A program made the translations under genes and the position numbers. The notes beneath the pieces were generated by a model. The model was not told the origin of the DNA. It did no database searches and was given only the letters and a program-made list of their open reading frames with translations. Below, piece after piece: positions 56,519 to 64,000 of a stretch of 64,000 bases of DNA (positions are counted from its first letter, which is position 1; every line of letters begins with the position of its first letter). The stretch is from an uncultured Clostridia bacterium. GTDB lineage: Bacteria > Bacillota > Clostridia > Oscillospirales > CAG-272. The DNA lies in assembly GCA_947588825.1 (NCBI GenBank), contig CANPZU010000005.1:18402-82401 (forward strand), read 5' to 3'.

Positions 56519-56755
56519 ATGGAACACAATCAGAACAGCGAGACCATAGAGAGCCGGATCGCCGCGATTGCAAAGTAGGCATTCGGCTTCTCCCTGGAAC
56601 CTATGGGATGCGATGGGTACGACTTCTTTGATTCGGACCGTGGCTCTATCAGTATCGCAAGTCTTCGGGACGCCTTGGAAAAGGCATATTTTGCCGGTGA
56701 GCAGGCGGAGCACGACCGCCTGTTTACCTGCTGGAATTGGGAGGTGCTGAAATGA
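56519..56755 (+). pseudogene. Small ORF interrupted by in-frame TAG at 56576-56578
   Basis: MEHNQNSETIESRIAAIAK*AFGFSLEPMGCDGYDFFDSDRGSISIASLRDALEKAYFAGEQAEHDRLFTCWNWEVLK. Confidence 0.65.
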
Positions 56756-57012
56756 AACTGACAGATCAGGATAAGGAGCTGATTATCTCCTGGGGCTATA
56801 CGGAGAAAGATTTTTGGCAGATCGAGAAGGCTATCAGGGTAAGCAGATATGAATTGGAGGGTAAGTTTATCAGCAGACGTGAGCTGATTTCCATGATTGG
56901 ACGGGAAGAGTACCTGTCCGGTATTTGCCGGAGTGCGTTTCACGGTTCCGCAGCACGGATGACGGAAGACGGGAAAGAGGTTAATTTTGACTCCTGGGCT
57001 CTATTTCACTGA
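56752..57012 (+). CDS. Small hypothetical early protein
   Basis: ATGA overlap; RBS GGGAGG. Confidence 0.7.
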   Translation: MKLTDQDKELIISWGYTEKDFWQIEKAIRVSRYELEGKFISRRELISMIGREEYLSGICRSAFHGSAARMTEDGKEVNFDSWALFH

Positions 57013-57027
57013 ACGGAGGGATATGGA

Positions 57028-57318
57028 ATGGCCTATCAACAATGGATTTCCGGATACCGGGTGGAGATTTCCGATTGGTACGACGGTGTGCATGACCATA
57101 TGAATATCGCATACTACCGCCCAGGCTCTTCTCTGTACAGGCCGCCTGTGGCGGAACGCGGTTACCTGATTCGGAAGGCGGAGCGGAAAACTGTCATGGA
57201 GTATCTGGACAGCATTGTGAACGCGCTGACCGGCCGGAGAGATTTCTGGGAACACGGAGACTCCGAACAGATAGTAGAAATCTCCGTGGAGCCTTCCAAG
57301 TTTCATTTTTCCGGTTAG
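57028..57318 (+). CDS. Hypothetical early protein
   Basis: RBS GGAGG. Confidence 0.7.
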   Translation: MAYQQWISGYRVEISDWYDGVHDHMNIAYYRPGSSLYRPPVAERGYLIRKAERKTVMEYLDSIVNALTGRRDFWEHGDSEQIVEISVEPSKFHFSG

Positions 57319-57345
57319 CAAACAATTTTTTACTGTCCGTTTTTT
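57313..57345 (+). promoter_or_regulatory. Repeated element 23 (degenerate, no TG/-10)
   Basis: GGTTAGCAAAC followed by CTGTCCG-TTTTTT-CGGACAG hairpin instead of the extended -10. Confidence 0.5.
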
Positions 57346-57386
57346 CGGACAGCTATTGTGGTATCCTTTGACAGGAGGTGGATAAG

Positions 57387-57752
57387 ATGTTCCGTGTGAT
57401 TATTGCCGGAGGCCGTGATTTCAACGACTATCCGCTGTTGGAACACACCATGGACCGCCTGCTGCAAAACATCACGGACCCGGTGACGGTCGTGTGCGGC
57501 AAGGCAAGAGGGGCGGATACCCTGGGAGAGCGGTACGCCAAGGAACGCGGTTTTCAGGTGGACTACTATCCCGCCGACTGGGACCGCTACGGAAAGCGGG
57601 CCGGTCCTCTGCGGAATGAGCAGATGGCGCAGAACGCGGACGCGCTTGTCGCCTTCTGGGACGGGCAAAGCCGTGGCACCAAGAGCATGATCGACCTGGC
57701 CCACCTGTACGGGCTGAAAATTCGTATCAAAAAATACGGAAGCGGAGGTTAG
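57387..57752 (+). CDS. SLOG-superfamily (DUF2493/YspA-like) protein
   Basis: VIIAGGRDFNDYPLLEHTMDRLL...VVCGKARGADTLGERYAKERGF...GPLRNEQMAQNADALVAFWDGQSRGTKSMID. Confidence 0.9.
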   Translation: MFRVIIAGGRDFNDYPLLEHTMDRLLQNITDPVTVVCGKARGADTLGERYAKERGFQVDYYPADWDRYGKRAGPLRNEQMAQNADALVAFWDGQSRGTKSMIDLAHLYGLKIRIKKYGSGG

Positions 57753-57779
57753 CAAACAGCAGTTTGTTTCTGTCATAAA
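57747..57779 (+). promoter_or_regulatory. Repeated phage promoter element 24
   Basis: GGTTAGCAAA-N14-TGT-CATAAA. Confidence 0.86.
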
Positions 57780-57820
57780 AGTAGATGCGGAACCTGCCGC
57801 AAACTGAGAGGAGGATTTAC

Positions 57821-57973
57821 ATGGCCGTATCGTTCGCATACAAATCCATCGAGAAAGCACAGAAGGATAAGGAACATATCGCCGCTGCGTATGATGTTCC
57901 AACATCTGCTGTGATCTGGTTGGGAAATAACAAATATATCGTGATAAAAGACGGTAAGGAAATTCGGATATAA
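57821..57973 (+). CDS. Small hypothetical protein
   Basis: RBS GGAGG. Confidence 0.65.
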   Translation: MAVSFAYKSIEKAQKDKEHIAAAYDVPTSAVIWLGNNKYIVIKDGKEIRI

Positions 57974-57986
57974 GGAGTTGGATAAC

Positions 57987-58364
57987 ATGAACGAGATCAA
58001 GGCAATCCTTCGGTCGGAGCGTAAGATCGAAAACGGGAAGACCGTGCAGGTTTACGAGGTGGGCGACTATGAGGTCGTGATTCGCGGAAAGAAGGACGAT
58101 CTCAGCATCCCCGTCTTTGTGGGTATCCGGCGCAAGTCGTACCGCCGGTATCTCCCTGCCGTATGCGTCTATGAGCACGAGGATCAGGATGACAACATCC
58201 TGATAGATGTCTGGGTAGACACTACGTCCTATGGCTCTATGCCGCTGGATAAGATCGACTCCTTTATGGAGGCCATGCGGGATGGGATAGCCGCTGCCAA
58301 GTATATCAAGGATACATTTGTCAAGCCCATTGAGCGGCATACATGGAATTGGGAGGTGATGTGA
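57987..58364 (+). CDS. Hypothetical early protein (tandem paralog A)
   Basis: NGKTVQVYEVGDYEVVIRG...HTWNWEVM. Confidence 0.8.
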   Translation: MNEIKAILRSERKIENGKTVQVYEVGDYEVVIRGKKDDLSIPVFVGIRRKSYRRYLPAVCVYEHEDQDDNILIDVWVDTTSYGSMPLDKIDSFMEAMRDGIAAAKYIKDTFVKPIERHTWNWEVM

Positions 58365-58744
58365 TGGACGATTTGAAAAGCAAGCTTTATATGGAGCGCC
58401 AGTGGGCGGACGGCCATACGACGCAGGTCTACGATGTGGGACACTACAACGTGGTCGTCAACGGATACAAGGAAGCAAAAGACAGCCGTATCACGGTGGA
58501 TATCCGCCGCAAAACGGACCGCTTCTGCCGGTATCTGCCGCATTTGTATATCTATCAGCACAAAGCAGAGGATGAGGACGCATTCCTGGAGGTCAGGATT
58601 GCCACCGGCTCTTTCTGGTTTCTGTCTACCGGAGAGACGAGAGACTTGATCGAGGCGTTGCAGAATGCAAATGCTGACGCCAAGTATATCCAACAGTTTT
58701 TCCTGGACCCTATATCAAACGGAACGTGGAACTGGGAGGAGTGA
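58364..58744 (+). CDS. Hypothetical early protein (tandem paralog B)
   Basis: DGHTTQVYDVGHYNVVVNG...NGTWNWEE. Confidence 0.8.
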   Translation: MDDLKSKLYMERQWADGHTTQVYDVGHYNVVVNGYKEAKDSRITVDIRRKTDRFCRYLPHLYIYQHKAEDEDAFLEVRIATGSFWFLSTGETRDLIEALQNANADAKYIQQFFLDPISNGTWNWEE

Positions 58745-58750
58745 GGTAAA

Positions 58751-58978
58751 ATGGCTGAGTATTTCTATTATACTGACGGCGGGAAGCCGATCCCGTATCA
58801 CGGTCCGATCTACTATACCGTGGTCAGAGATCAGGGAACGTTTGAGAAGTCCAAGTACATGACAGAGAGCGAGGCAATGGACGCGCTCCGCTCCATCATG
58901 GACAACAGGACGGACAGGCTCACCGGCATCTCGTTCCATATAGAGACGTCGGATGGACAGCGTTTGTATTCCTTCTGA
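58751..58978 (+). CDS. Small hypothetical protein
   Basis: RBS GGAGG. Confidence 0.7.
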   Translation: MAEYFYYTDGGKPIPYHGPIYYTVVRDQGTFEKSKYMTESEAMDALRSIMDNRTDRLTGISFHIETSDGQRLYSF

Positions 58979-58985
58979 TAAAAGT

Positions 58986-59015
58986 ACCGCCCATGATAGG
59001 GCGGTCTTTTTATTT
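58986..59015 (+). terminator. Intrinsic terminator
   Basis: ACCGCCC-ATGATA-GGGCGGT then CTTTTTATTT. Confidence 0.85.
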
Positions 59016-59021
59016 GCGGAC

Positions 59022-59054
59022 GGTTAGCAAATAGGAATTTCATTCTGAAGTAAA
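59022..59054 (+). promoter_or_regulatory. Repeated phage promoter element 25
   Basis: GGTTAGCAAA-N14-TGA-AGTAAA. Confidence 0.8.
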
Positions 59055-59070
59055 AGTGGGAGGCGATACG

Positions 59071-59295
59071 ATGTTTGTGGTCTACTACAAGTCCTCTGGT
59101 AAGCCGGTGAGATATTTTCACCCGACGAAGGGATTACAAAAGACAGTCAGGACGGCCTGGGCGTTTCCCGAAGCAGCCCGCGAGATGATGGAACAGGCGG
59201 CTTCGGAAACACTGAAAATCAGGTCCGTAGCAGCTTCCCCTGTTGCGGAGGCCATGTATCCAAATGGAGTACAGTACAACCAGATGAAATGGTAA
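59071..59295 (+). CDS. Small hypothetical protein
   Basis: RBS GGGAGG; own promoter element. Confidence 0.7.
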   Translation: MFVVYYKSSGKPVRYFHPTKGLQKTVRTAWAFPEAAREMMEQAASETLKIRSVAASPVAEAMYPNGVQYNQMKW

Positions 59296-59313
59296 TAGGA
59301 GGTAATCATTTAA

Positions 59314-59463
59314 ATGAAGATTGTATTTGTCAAGATGACCGATTATGGTGTGACCGTTTGCGGTAATTGCGGTGCGGAGCTTGTTTGTGACGATTGCGGA
59401 GATATGCCGGATAAATGTCCGGACTGTGGGTGTGACCTGGATTACAGTAAGATTGACGAGTAA
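59314..59463 (+). CDS. Small zinc-ribbon protein (49 aa, absent from ORF track)
   Basis: MKIVFVKMTDYGVTVCGNCGAELVCDDCGDMPDKCPDCGCDLDYSKIDE; RBS AGGAGG. Confidence 0.75.
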   Translation: MKIVFVKMTDYGVTVCGNCGAELVCDDCGDMPDKCPDCGCDLDYSKIDE

Positions 59464-59482
59464 CAAGAGGGGTGTTTGATTT

Positions 59483-59692
59483 ATGTCAAATCATAAGTTG
59501 CTTGCATCCGCGCCTACCGTGGAAAAAATCGAGAAGCTCATCAACGAGTATTTCTTTTCTGAGAACTACCGAGTGTTGGAAAATGACAGTACGAAAAACC
59601 TGACTGTTTTCAATCAGAAGACTGGCAAATATCTGGACGGTTTTCTTGTTCGATACAGCCGTGGCCGCTACCGCTTTGAGAGGAGTGTTTGA
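59483..59692 (+). CDS. Small hypothetical protein
   Basis: RBS GAGGGG. Confidence 0.65.
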   Translation: MSNHKLLASAPTVEKIEKLINEYFFSENYRVLENDSTKNLTVFNQKTGKYLDGFLVRYSRGRYRFERSV

Positions 59693-59693
59693 T

Positions 59694-60227
59694 ATGCTGA
59701 CGCTTGAAACTTTTTCGGAGGACAACCGCACCAAGATCGTCGGACACAGTATGTACCGGATTGCAACGGACCGCTACACCGGCCCGGATAGTCTCTGGTA
59801 CATCTACGAGTGCTACAACGACGTCAAGGGTACCGGGGAATGGGCGCGTTCCCGCTCCTGCTTCACCACCGACCTGCAGAAGGTCATCGACATCTTCAAC
59901 AGCATCACAGCGGAGAAAGAAATCCTCGATGGAACATGGAAGGAGAAATCAACGATGTTGGATTTACATTCTGTCCCCTGGCGTATCGACCGTGCCGCAG
60001 ATCAATTTTTCCGAGACAACGCAGCGGCGCTGACGGAGCCGGAGAAGATGCCTGTCTCCCTTCTCTCCACTGCCATGACCTACTGCGCAACCTGGGAGAA
60101 TCCCTACGCGGAGGAGGCCGTGCGGCGTGTCGGTATGTTGGATTTGTATCATACGCTGACCGACCACTTCGAGCGTGTCAAGTTCATTCAGTATGCGTTT
60201 GAGCGCCTCGGCTGCAAATTGATTTAA
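59694..60227 (+). CDS. Hypothetical early protein; C-terminus paralogous to 56093..56503
   Basis: DNAAALTEPEKMPVSLLSTAMTYCATWENPYAEEAVRRVG. Confidence 0.8.
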   Translation: MLTLETFSEDNRTKIVGHSMYRIATDRYTGPDSLWYIYECYNDVKGTGEWARSRSCFTTDLQKVIDIFNSITAEKEILDGTWKEKSTMLDLHSVPWRIDRAADQFFRDNAAALTEPEKMPVSLLSTAMTYCATWENPYAEEAVRRVGMLDLYHTLTDHFERVKFIQYAFERLGCKLI

Positions 60228-60242
60228 GGAGGATTAGAAAAA

Positions 60243-60470
60243 ATGAAGCCGTTTTTCTTCGCCTTGGATATCGGTCACCACCGGACCGGGCAGATCATCG
60301 GAAAGAACACCGGCGTGGTGTTCGCGGAGGACGTGGAACAGGCGAGACGGATCGCCTGGGAGTATTACGGCGGCGACCATTGCTGTAACCTGGATGTGTG
60401 GGAGATTGGGCCGGACGGAACCAGCTATACCTTCTGGCTCGGAAGCTTTCAGAATTGGGAGGGATATTGA
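60243..60470 (+). CDS. Small hypothetical protein
   Basis: RBS AGGAGG. Confidence 0.7.
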   Translation: MKPFFFALDIGHHRTGQIIGKNTGVVFAEDVEQARRIAWEYYGGDHCCNLDVWEIGPDGTSYTFWLGSFQNWEGY

Positions 60471-60718
60471 TGGCAGGAGCGGAACGGGATTTCCTGATTG
60501 TCCCAGATCGCGGCCGCTGGTTCAAGGTCACGGCGATGTGTGCGGAAGGCGCTTACAGCGGACTCAGCAGCTTCTTTTCACAGAACTGTCTGATAGGCGT
60601 CGTAGATATGGATACGATGGAGATATCTGTTTTTTCCAGCGTGTTGGACCACGCGGGAAATCTGATACGAGTGGTCAGGCACGATAAAAATTCTCTTGAA
60701 GCTCTGATGTTCGGTTAG
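60470..60718 (+). CDS. Small hypothetical protein
   Basis: TGATG overlap with previous gene; RBS GGGAGG. Confidence 0.65.
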   Translation: MAGAERDFLIVPDRGRWFKVTAMCAEGAYSGLSSFFSQNCLIGVVDMDTMEISVFSSVLDHAGNLIRVVRHDKNSLEALMFG

Positions 60719-60745
60719 CAAAACGGATTTCAGATCTGTCATAGA
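60713..60745 (+). promoter_or_regulatory. Repeated phage promoter element 26
   Basis: GGTTAGCAAA-N14-TGT-CATAGA. Confidence 0.85.
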
Positions 60746-60813
60746 TAGTGGTCTTGGGAGGCCCACTGAAAAAGCCTCTCACCATTCAAAATTTAATGTC
60801 GGAGGGGAACACA

Positions 60814-60924
60814 ATGGAGATTTTTCTTGGATTGATCGTAACGGTCGTGAAGCTGGTCATGGAGCTGTCCGGCACCAGACGTGCGGACCGGTATGCGCGG
60901 TGCGTGGTGCGCCGCTATCAGTAA
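60814..60924 (+). CDS. Microprotein (36 aa, TM-like, absent from ORF track)
   Basis: MEIFLGLIVTVVKLVMELSGTRRADRYARCVVRRYQ; RBS GGAGGGG; own promoter element. Confidence 0.6.
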   Translation: MEIFLGLIVTVVKLVMELSGTRRADRYARCVVRRYQ

Positions 60925-60938
60925 AGGAGGGACAGAAC

Positions 60939-61946
60939 ATGGGACTGCTTGATAAATTTGCCACTGTACAGATCGAGTCTGACCGCCGTATTTCCGAGGA
61001 GGACCGGGCGTTCTGCCTGCGCCACCAGGAGGCGTTCGACAAGTCCGGACCGGCGCTCCAGCGGATTGCGGACGCGATGATAGCCGCCGATGCGGAGCAG
61101 GACGCGATCTTTTCTGGCTTCAAGGGAGGCAGCGACTACCTGAGCTCCATGCGTGGATTCTCCAACAATGTACAGGATGTCTATACTACCATGAAGAGCC
61201 GCAACAGCGAGTTTATTTCCACCATTGTCAGCTATTTTGCGCAGAGATACAAGGTAGAACTGGACGCCAGAGAAATTGAGGAGCATCTGATTCCTGAGAG
61301 TCCCGCAGAACCGGAGCTTCCCGGACGCGGATACCGGGATACCACAGCTGAGGAGCGGGAGGAATACAAAATGAAGATGGCGGAGTATAAAAAGGATCAC
61401 GAGGAATGGGATGTGTCACTCCGTACTCTCCCTCTCCGTTATGAGCAGATCGTGGATGAGATCTTTACTCAGCTTGGCGGCTTTTCTTTTGAGGAGCAGG
61501 CCATGAACGAGTTTTTGGAGCGCACATGGAACGCCACTCACTACCTTTCCAACTATTCCTGGAACAATATCAAAGCCGGTCAGGAAAAGTTCGAGATCAA
61601 GGGAACCGTCCTGCGGATCGGAAATGGCTGTCAATGTAACGATTACAGCTATATGAGGCATCCCGTGCCGGAGTACACACCAAACAGCGATCTGATTACA
61701 TTGCTGGATGCGGTGGCCTGGTATGAGTGCGGACGGATCGGGGAAGGCCCGTTCTGGTTCCCCACGCTTGGGACAAGATATACCTATACGAAGGAGCGAG
61801 TCACATACACCCAGAACATGACCAAGGTGGAGAGCATCACCTGCTATAAAAACGGACGTGTGGATATCCGTTTCCGTGACGCCGCCTATCTCCAGGAGTT
61901 TGCGGAACAGTGCCTGCGGAACCGTCCCAGCAGTATGGATCAGTAA
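60939..61946 (+). CDS. Hypothetical early protein (335 aa)
   Basis: RBS GGAGG; intact ORF. Confidence 0.85.
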   Translation: MGLLDKFATVQIESDRRISEEDRAFCLRHQEAFDKSGPALQRIADAMIAADAEQDAIFSGFKGGSDYLSSMRGFSNNVQDVYTTMKSRNSEFISTIVSYFAQRYKVELDAREIEEHLIPESPAEPELPGRGYRDTTAEEREEYKMKMAEYKKDHEEWDVSLRTLPLRYEQIVDEIFTQLGGFSFEEQAMNEFLERTWNATHYLSNYSWNNIKAGQEKFEIKGTVLRIGNGCQCNDYSYMRHPVPEYTPNSDLITLLDAVAWYECGRIGEGPFWFPTLGTRYTYTKERVTYTQNMTKVESITCYKNGRVDIRFRDAAYLQEFAEQCLRNRPSSMDQ

Positions 61947-61960
61947 AGGAGGAACATAAA

Positions 61961-62326
61961 ATGACCAGACGGAAGGTAGTCTTTTACAATGCGCTCGGCA
62001 ACTACAAGTGGATCATATCGCCGGAGTTTAACGGCGACAAGGCGGAGCTGGAGCGGCGCAAAAGCGCCGACTCCTGCGACCGCAACTGGTCAGATTTTAT
62101 GGAGGCCATGGACGGTGTGGATGACCTGTTGGGATTTCTGAATGTCGTCTCCTGGATGTGGAAGAGTTATCACTCCTGTTTCCCCGGCGGAAACGACTTT
62201 CCAGGTCCCAAGCTTTCTTTCGCGCATAACGACCGGGAGATGTATGATGCCACGCATTTGATGGATGAGGTGTGGGAGGTGCGCTGCGGACAGCACGGCG
62301 CTTCCCTGATGCAGATGGACGATTGA
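61961..62326 (+). CDS. Hypothetical early protein
   Basis: RBS AGGAGG. Confidence 0.75.
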   Translation: MTRRKVVFYNALGNYKWIISPEFNGDKAELERRKSADSCDRNWSDFMEAMDGVDDLLGFLNVVSWMWKSYHSCFPGGNDFPGPKLSFAHNDREMYDATHLMDEVWEVRCGQHGASLMQMDD

Positions 62327-62328
62327 AC

Positions 62329-62361
62329 GGTTAGCAAACCGTATTTTCTGTCTGTAAAAAC
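62329..62361 (+). promoter_or_regulatory. Repeated phage promoter element 27
   Basis: GGTTAGCAAA-N14-TGT-AAAAAC; in ACGGTT-AGCA-AACCGT. Confidence 0.8.
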
Positions 62362-62386
62362 AGTAGAAGATTTTGGAGGTGTTCAA

Positions 62387-63277
62387 ATGAAGCGGTTTCG
62401 TGTCCGGACAGAGGATGGGTACTCCATGCTTCTCTACTATCCCACCGAGGCTGACGCAAAATCGCGCTGGCCCGGTGCGGAGGTGGAGGAGTACGATGAC
62501 TTTACCTATCTGGACGGTATTCAACTCATCAAAGACAATGCGCAGCTGATGGCGAAGCAGCCTGGAATCAGCTTGTTCCGTATGGACCATGCGGACGGAG
62601 AGATCCATCTGAAGCTGATCCATGACCCGGAGGATGGTCTGTACTATGATATCGTCCGGTACAAGCAGTACAAGATCGGAGCGTATACGGAGCCGGTGAC
62701 GTGGAGCATATCGTCCGTCATGGAATTTGTGGACGATTACATCAACCGGGAACCGATGTGCTTCATTCCGGTATCCGAGCGGCGCTACGGACAGAAGAAG
62801 CTGAAGAAACCGGAAGAACTGAACGGGCAGCGAAAGAGCTTCTCCGTGGACTTTATCCCAGGCAAATGCAGATGCGAGTGTTATGTGCACGGTGACGATC
62901 TTTGGATCAAGCACCACGATTATTTCAGCCCTACATGGAGGCCGCCGATAGACGATATCGGAAAACCGACATCGTATTATCTGAAAAAATATTTCGGCAT
63001 TGAGAAACCGGAAAAATTCATCTATCCGGATACCTGGGGTGCCATCGTCCTTCGGTCGGAAGCGTGGATCAAGCTGGAAAACCTGATTCCCACGCTGCAA
63101 CATCTGTCTCCGCAGCAGATTTCCAGACGTATCTGGGAACTGATCCTGCAGTATTACGGATGGTCTCCCGTAGTGCAAAATGCGGACTGGGAGCGGTTTC
63201 TGGAGAACGCGGCGGCAGCCGCCGCCGATTATTTGAAACAGAGAAAGGAGCAAAACAATGGAACAGCGGACTTGTAA
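62387..63277 (+). CDS. Hypothetical early protein
   Basis: RBS GGAGG; own promoter element. Confidence 0.85.
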   Translation: MKRFRVRTEDGYSMLLYYPTEADAKSRWPGAEVEEYDDFTYLDGIQLIKDNAQLMAKQPGISLFRMDHADGEIHLKLIHDPEDGLYYDIVRYKQYKIGAYTEPVTWSISSVMEFVDDYINREPMCFIPVSERRYGQKKLKKPEELNGQRKSFSVDFIPGKCRCECYVHGDDLWIKHHDYFSPTWRPPIDDIGKPTSYYLKKYFGIEKPEKFIYPDTWGAIVLRSEAWIKLENLIPTLQHLSPQQISRRIWELILQYYGWSPVVQNADWERFLENAAAAAADYLKQRKEQNNGTADL

Positions 63278-63668
63278 CATCATTATGTGCTGTAAAGGGC
63301 ATTGCAAACTGGTGAGCGAATACGATACATCGCGGGATGCAATCGCCGCCTATATGGGCGCGGAGTGCGACTTTCCCGCAGAGCGATATATCGATCCTAT
63401 GCTGGAGCGCATCGTGCTGTGGGCTTTGTATGACTATATCGATCATGCGGACCGGCCGAGTTACGACCTGATGAACCTTTTCTACCAGTATGCCACCAAG
63501 AATCCGCCTCTTTTGGAGCGTATCTGTGCCATGTTCAACGCTGTCAGCGTAACGGATGGAGAGCGGTACTTGAATGGATTTACGGAAGAACTCATCAAAC
63601 AGAGCGAGATCGATCTTTCACCCGAAAAGTACAAAGACAATGTCTACCCTGTGGATGCGCCCGGTTAG
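63258..63668 (+). CDS. Hypothetical early protein
   Basis: RBS AAAGGAG; overlaps upstream gene. Confidence 0.75.
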   Translation: MEQRTCNIIMCCKGHCKLVSEYDTSRDAIAAYMGAECDFPAERYIDPMLERIVLWALYDYIDHADRPSYDLMNLFYQYATKNPPLLERICAMFNAVSVTDGERYLNGFTEELIKQSEIDLSPEKYKDNVYPVDAPG

Positions 63669-63695
63669 CAAACCGCGTTTTATTTCTGAAATAAA
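63663..63695 (+). promoter_or_regulatory. Repeated phage promoter element 28
   Basis: GGTTAGCAAA-N14-TGA-AATAAA. Confidence 0.85.
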
Positions 63696-63721
63696 AAGGG
63701 AGGCAGAAAGGAGGAGATCAT

Positions 63722-63925
63722 ATGCGCCTGCTCTATGTAACGTGTCTGGAAACCGGAGAGAAATACGGTTATGTCGCTTCCACGCCGTATGACGCGCTGA
63801 AAAAGCACATCTATACCATGAACCTCTCCCACCAGGACAACGCGGCTGAGATCAAAATCACCGGGTCGGTGCTCCACCTGTATACCATTCACAGCGGAAA
63901 AACCTATGCGATCAGAAATCAGTAA
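63722..63925 (+). CDS. Small hypothetical protein
   Basis: RBS AAAGGAGG; own promoter element. Confidence 0.7.
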   Translation: MRLLYVTCLETGEKYGYVASTPYDALKKHIYTMNLSHQDNAAEIKITGSVLHLYTIHSGKTYAIRNQ

Positions 63926-64000
63926 AGTCTAATGGTGTGATGTCAAGTAGGTGATAAAAGGAAATTTACAAGGAAAGCGCCCCCAAAGGGGGAATAGGTG

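Noticed and set aside
62090-63307. 405-aa minus-strand ORF
   Set aside because: Antisense to 62387..63277, which has a strong RBS, promoter element and protein-like composition
42341-63695. Repeats considered as a CRISPR array
   Set aside because: Repeat distances are gene-sized and irregular, each copy precedes a gene, and there are no spacer-sized units or cas genes
42432-63925. Genome-wide TAG recoding (alternative genetic code)
   Set aside because: Most ORFs are full length in the standard code, only one clear internal amber (56576), and no CTA-anticodon suppressor tRNA was found
1-64000. Diversity-generating retroelement, toxin-antitoxin pairs or recognisable defence operons
   Set aside because: No reverse transcriptase, TR/VR pair or known TA/defence signature was recognised in the translated ORFs

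Overview
The window reads as part of a temperate, tailed (siphovirus-like) phage or prophage, probably from a Clostridia/Oscillospiraceae-type Firmicute; the host is inferred from gene content and RBS style only. Layout: (1) 1-24.5 kb, minus strand: head/tail module read right to left (terminase, portal, protease/scaffold, capsid, tail tube, 3144-aa tape measure), with a RuvC-like nuclease, a ClpP-like protease and a PhoH-like ATPase inserted in the tail block. (2) 24.6-25.0 kb, plus strand: a lone moron-like gene with its own promoter and terminator. (3) 25.1-28.9 kb, minus strand: an RNA operon with a canonical promoter, a phage-encoded tmRNA (ssrA, ends recognised directly), an HNH homing endonuclease, nine tRNAs with encoded CCA, and a roughly 1.1-kb ORF-poor, highly structured candidate large ncRNA next to the tRNAs (GOLLD/ROOL-type setting). 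(4) 28.9-40.2 kb, minus strand: HU, GIY-YIG endonuclease, metallophosphoesterase, a 940-aa protein with the DFDxD catalytic signature of QDE-1/YonO-like single-chain RNA polymerases, an ATPase, HNH, DUF3310 and a tyrosine integrase. (5) 40.4-41.5 kb: a GC-rich intergenic region between divergent operons. (6) 41.5-64 kb, plus strand: a sigma-like gene followed by dozens of very small genes in short units. 28 copies of a promoter-like element, GGTTAGCAAA-N14-TGN-(A/C/T)ATAAT-AGTAG, precede most units; 27 keep the exact 14-nt gap by manual alignment. In several units the motif forms the loop and inner stem of a terminator-like hairpin, so terminator and promoter overlap. Related copies in the opposite orientation sit at the tmRNA, integrase and sigma-gene promoters, suggesting one regulatory sequence across the phage. 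All calls were made by eye from sequence; no searches were run.
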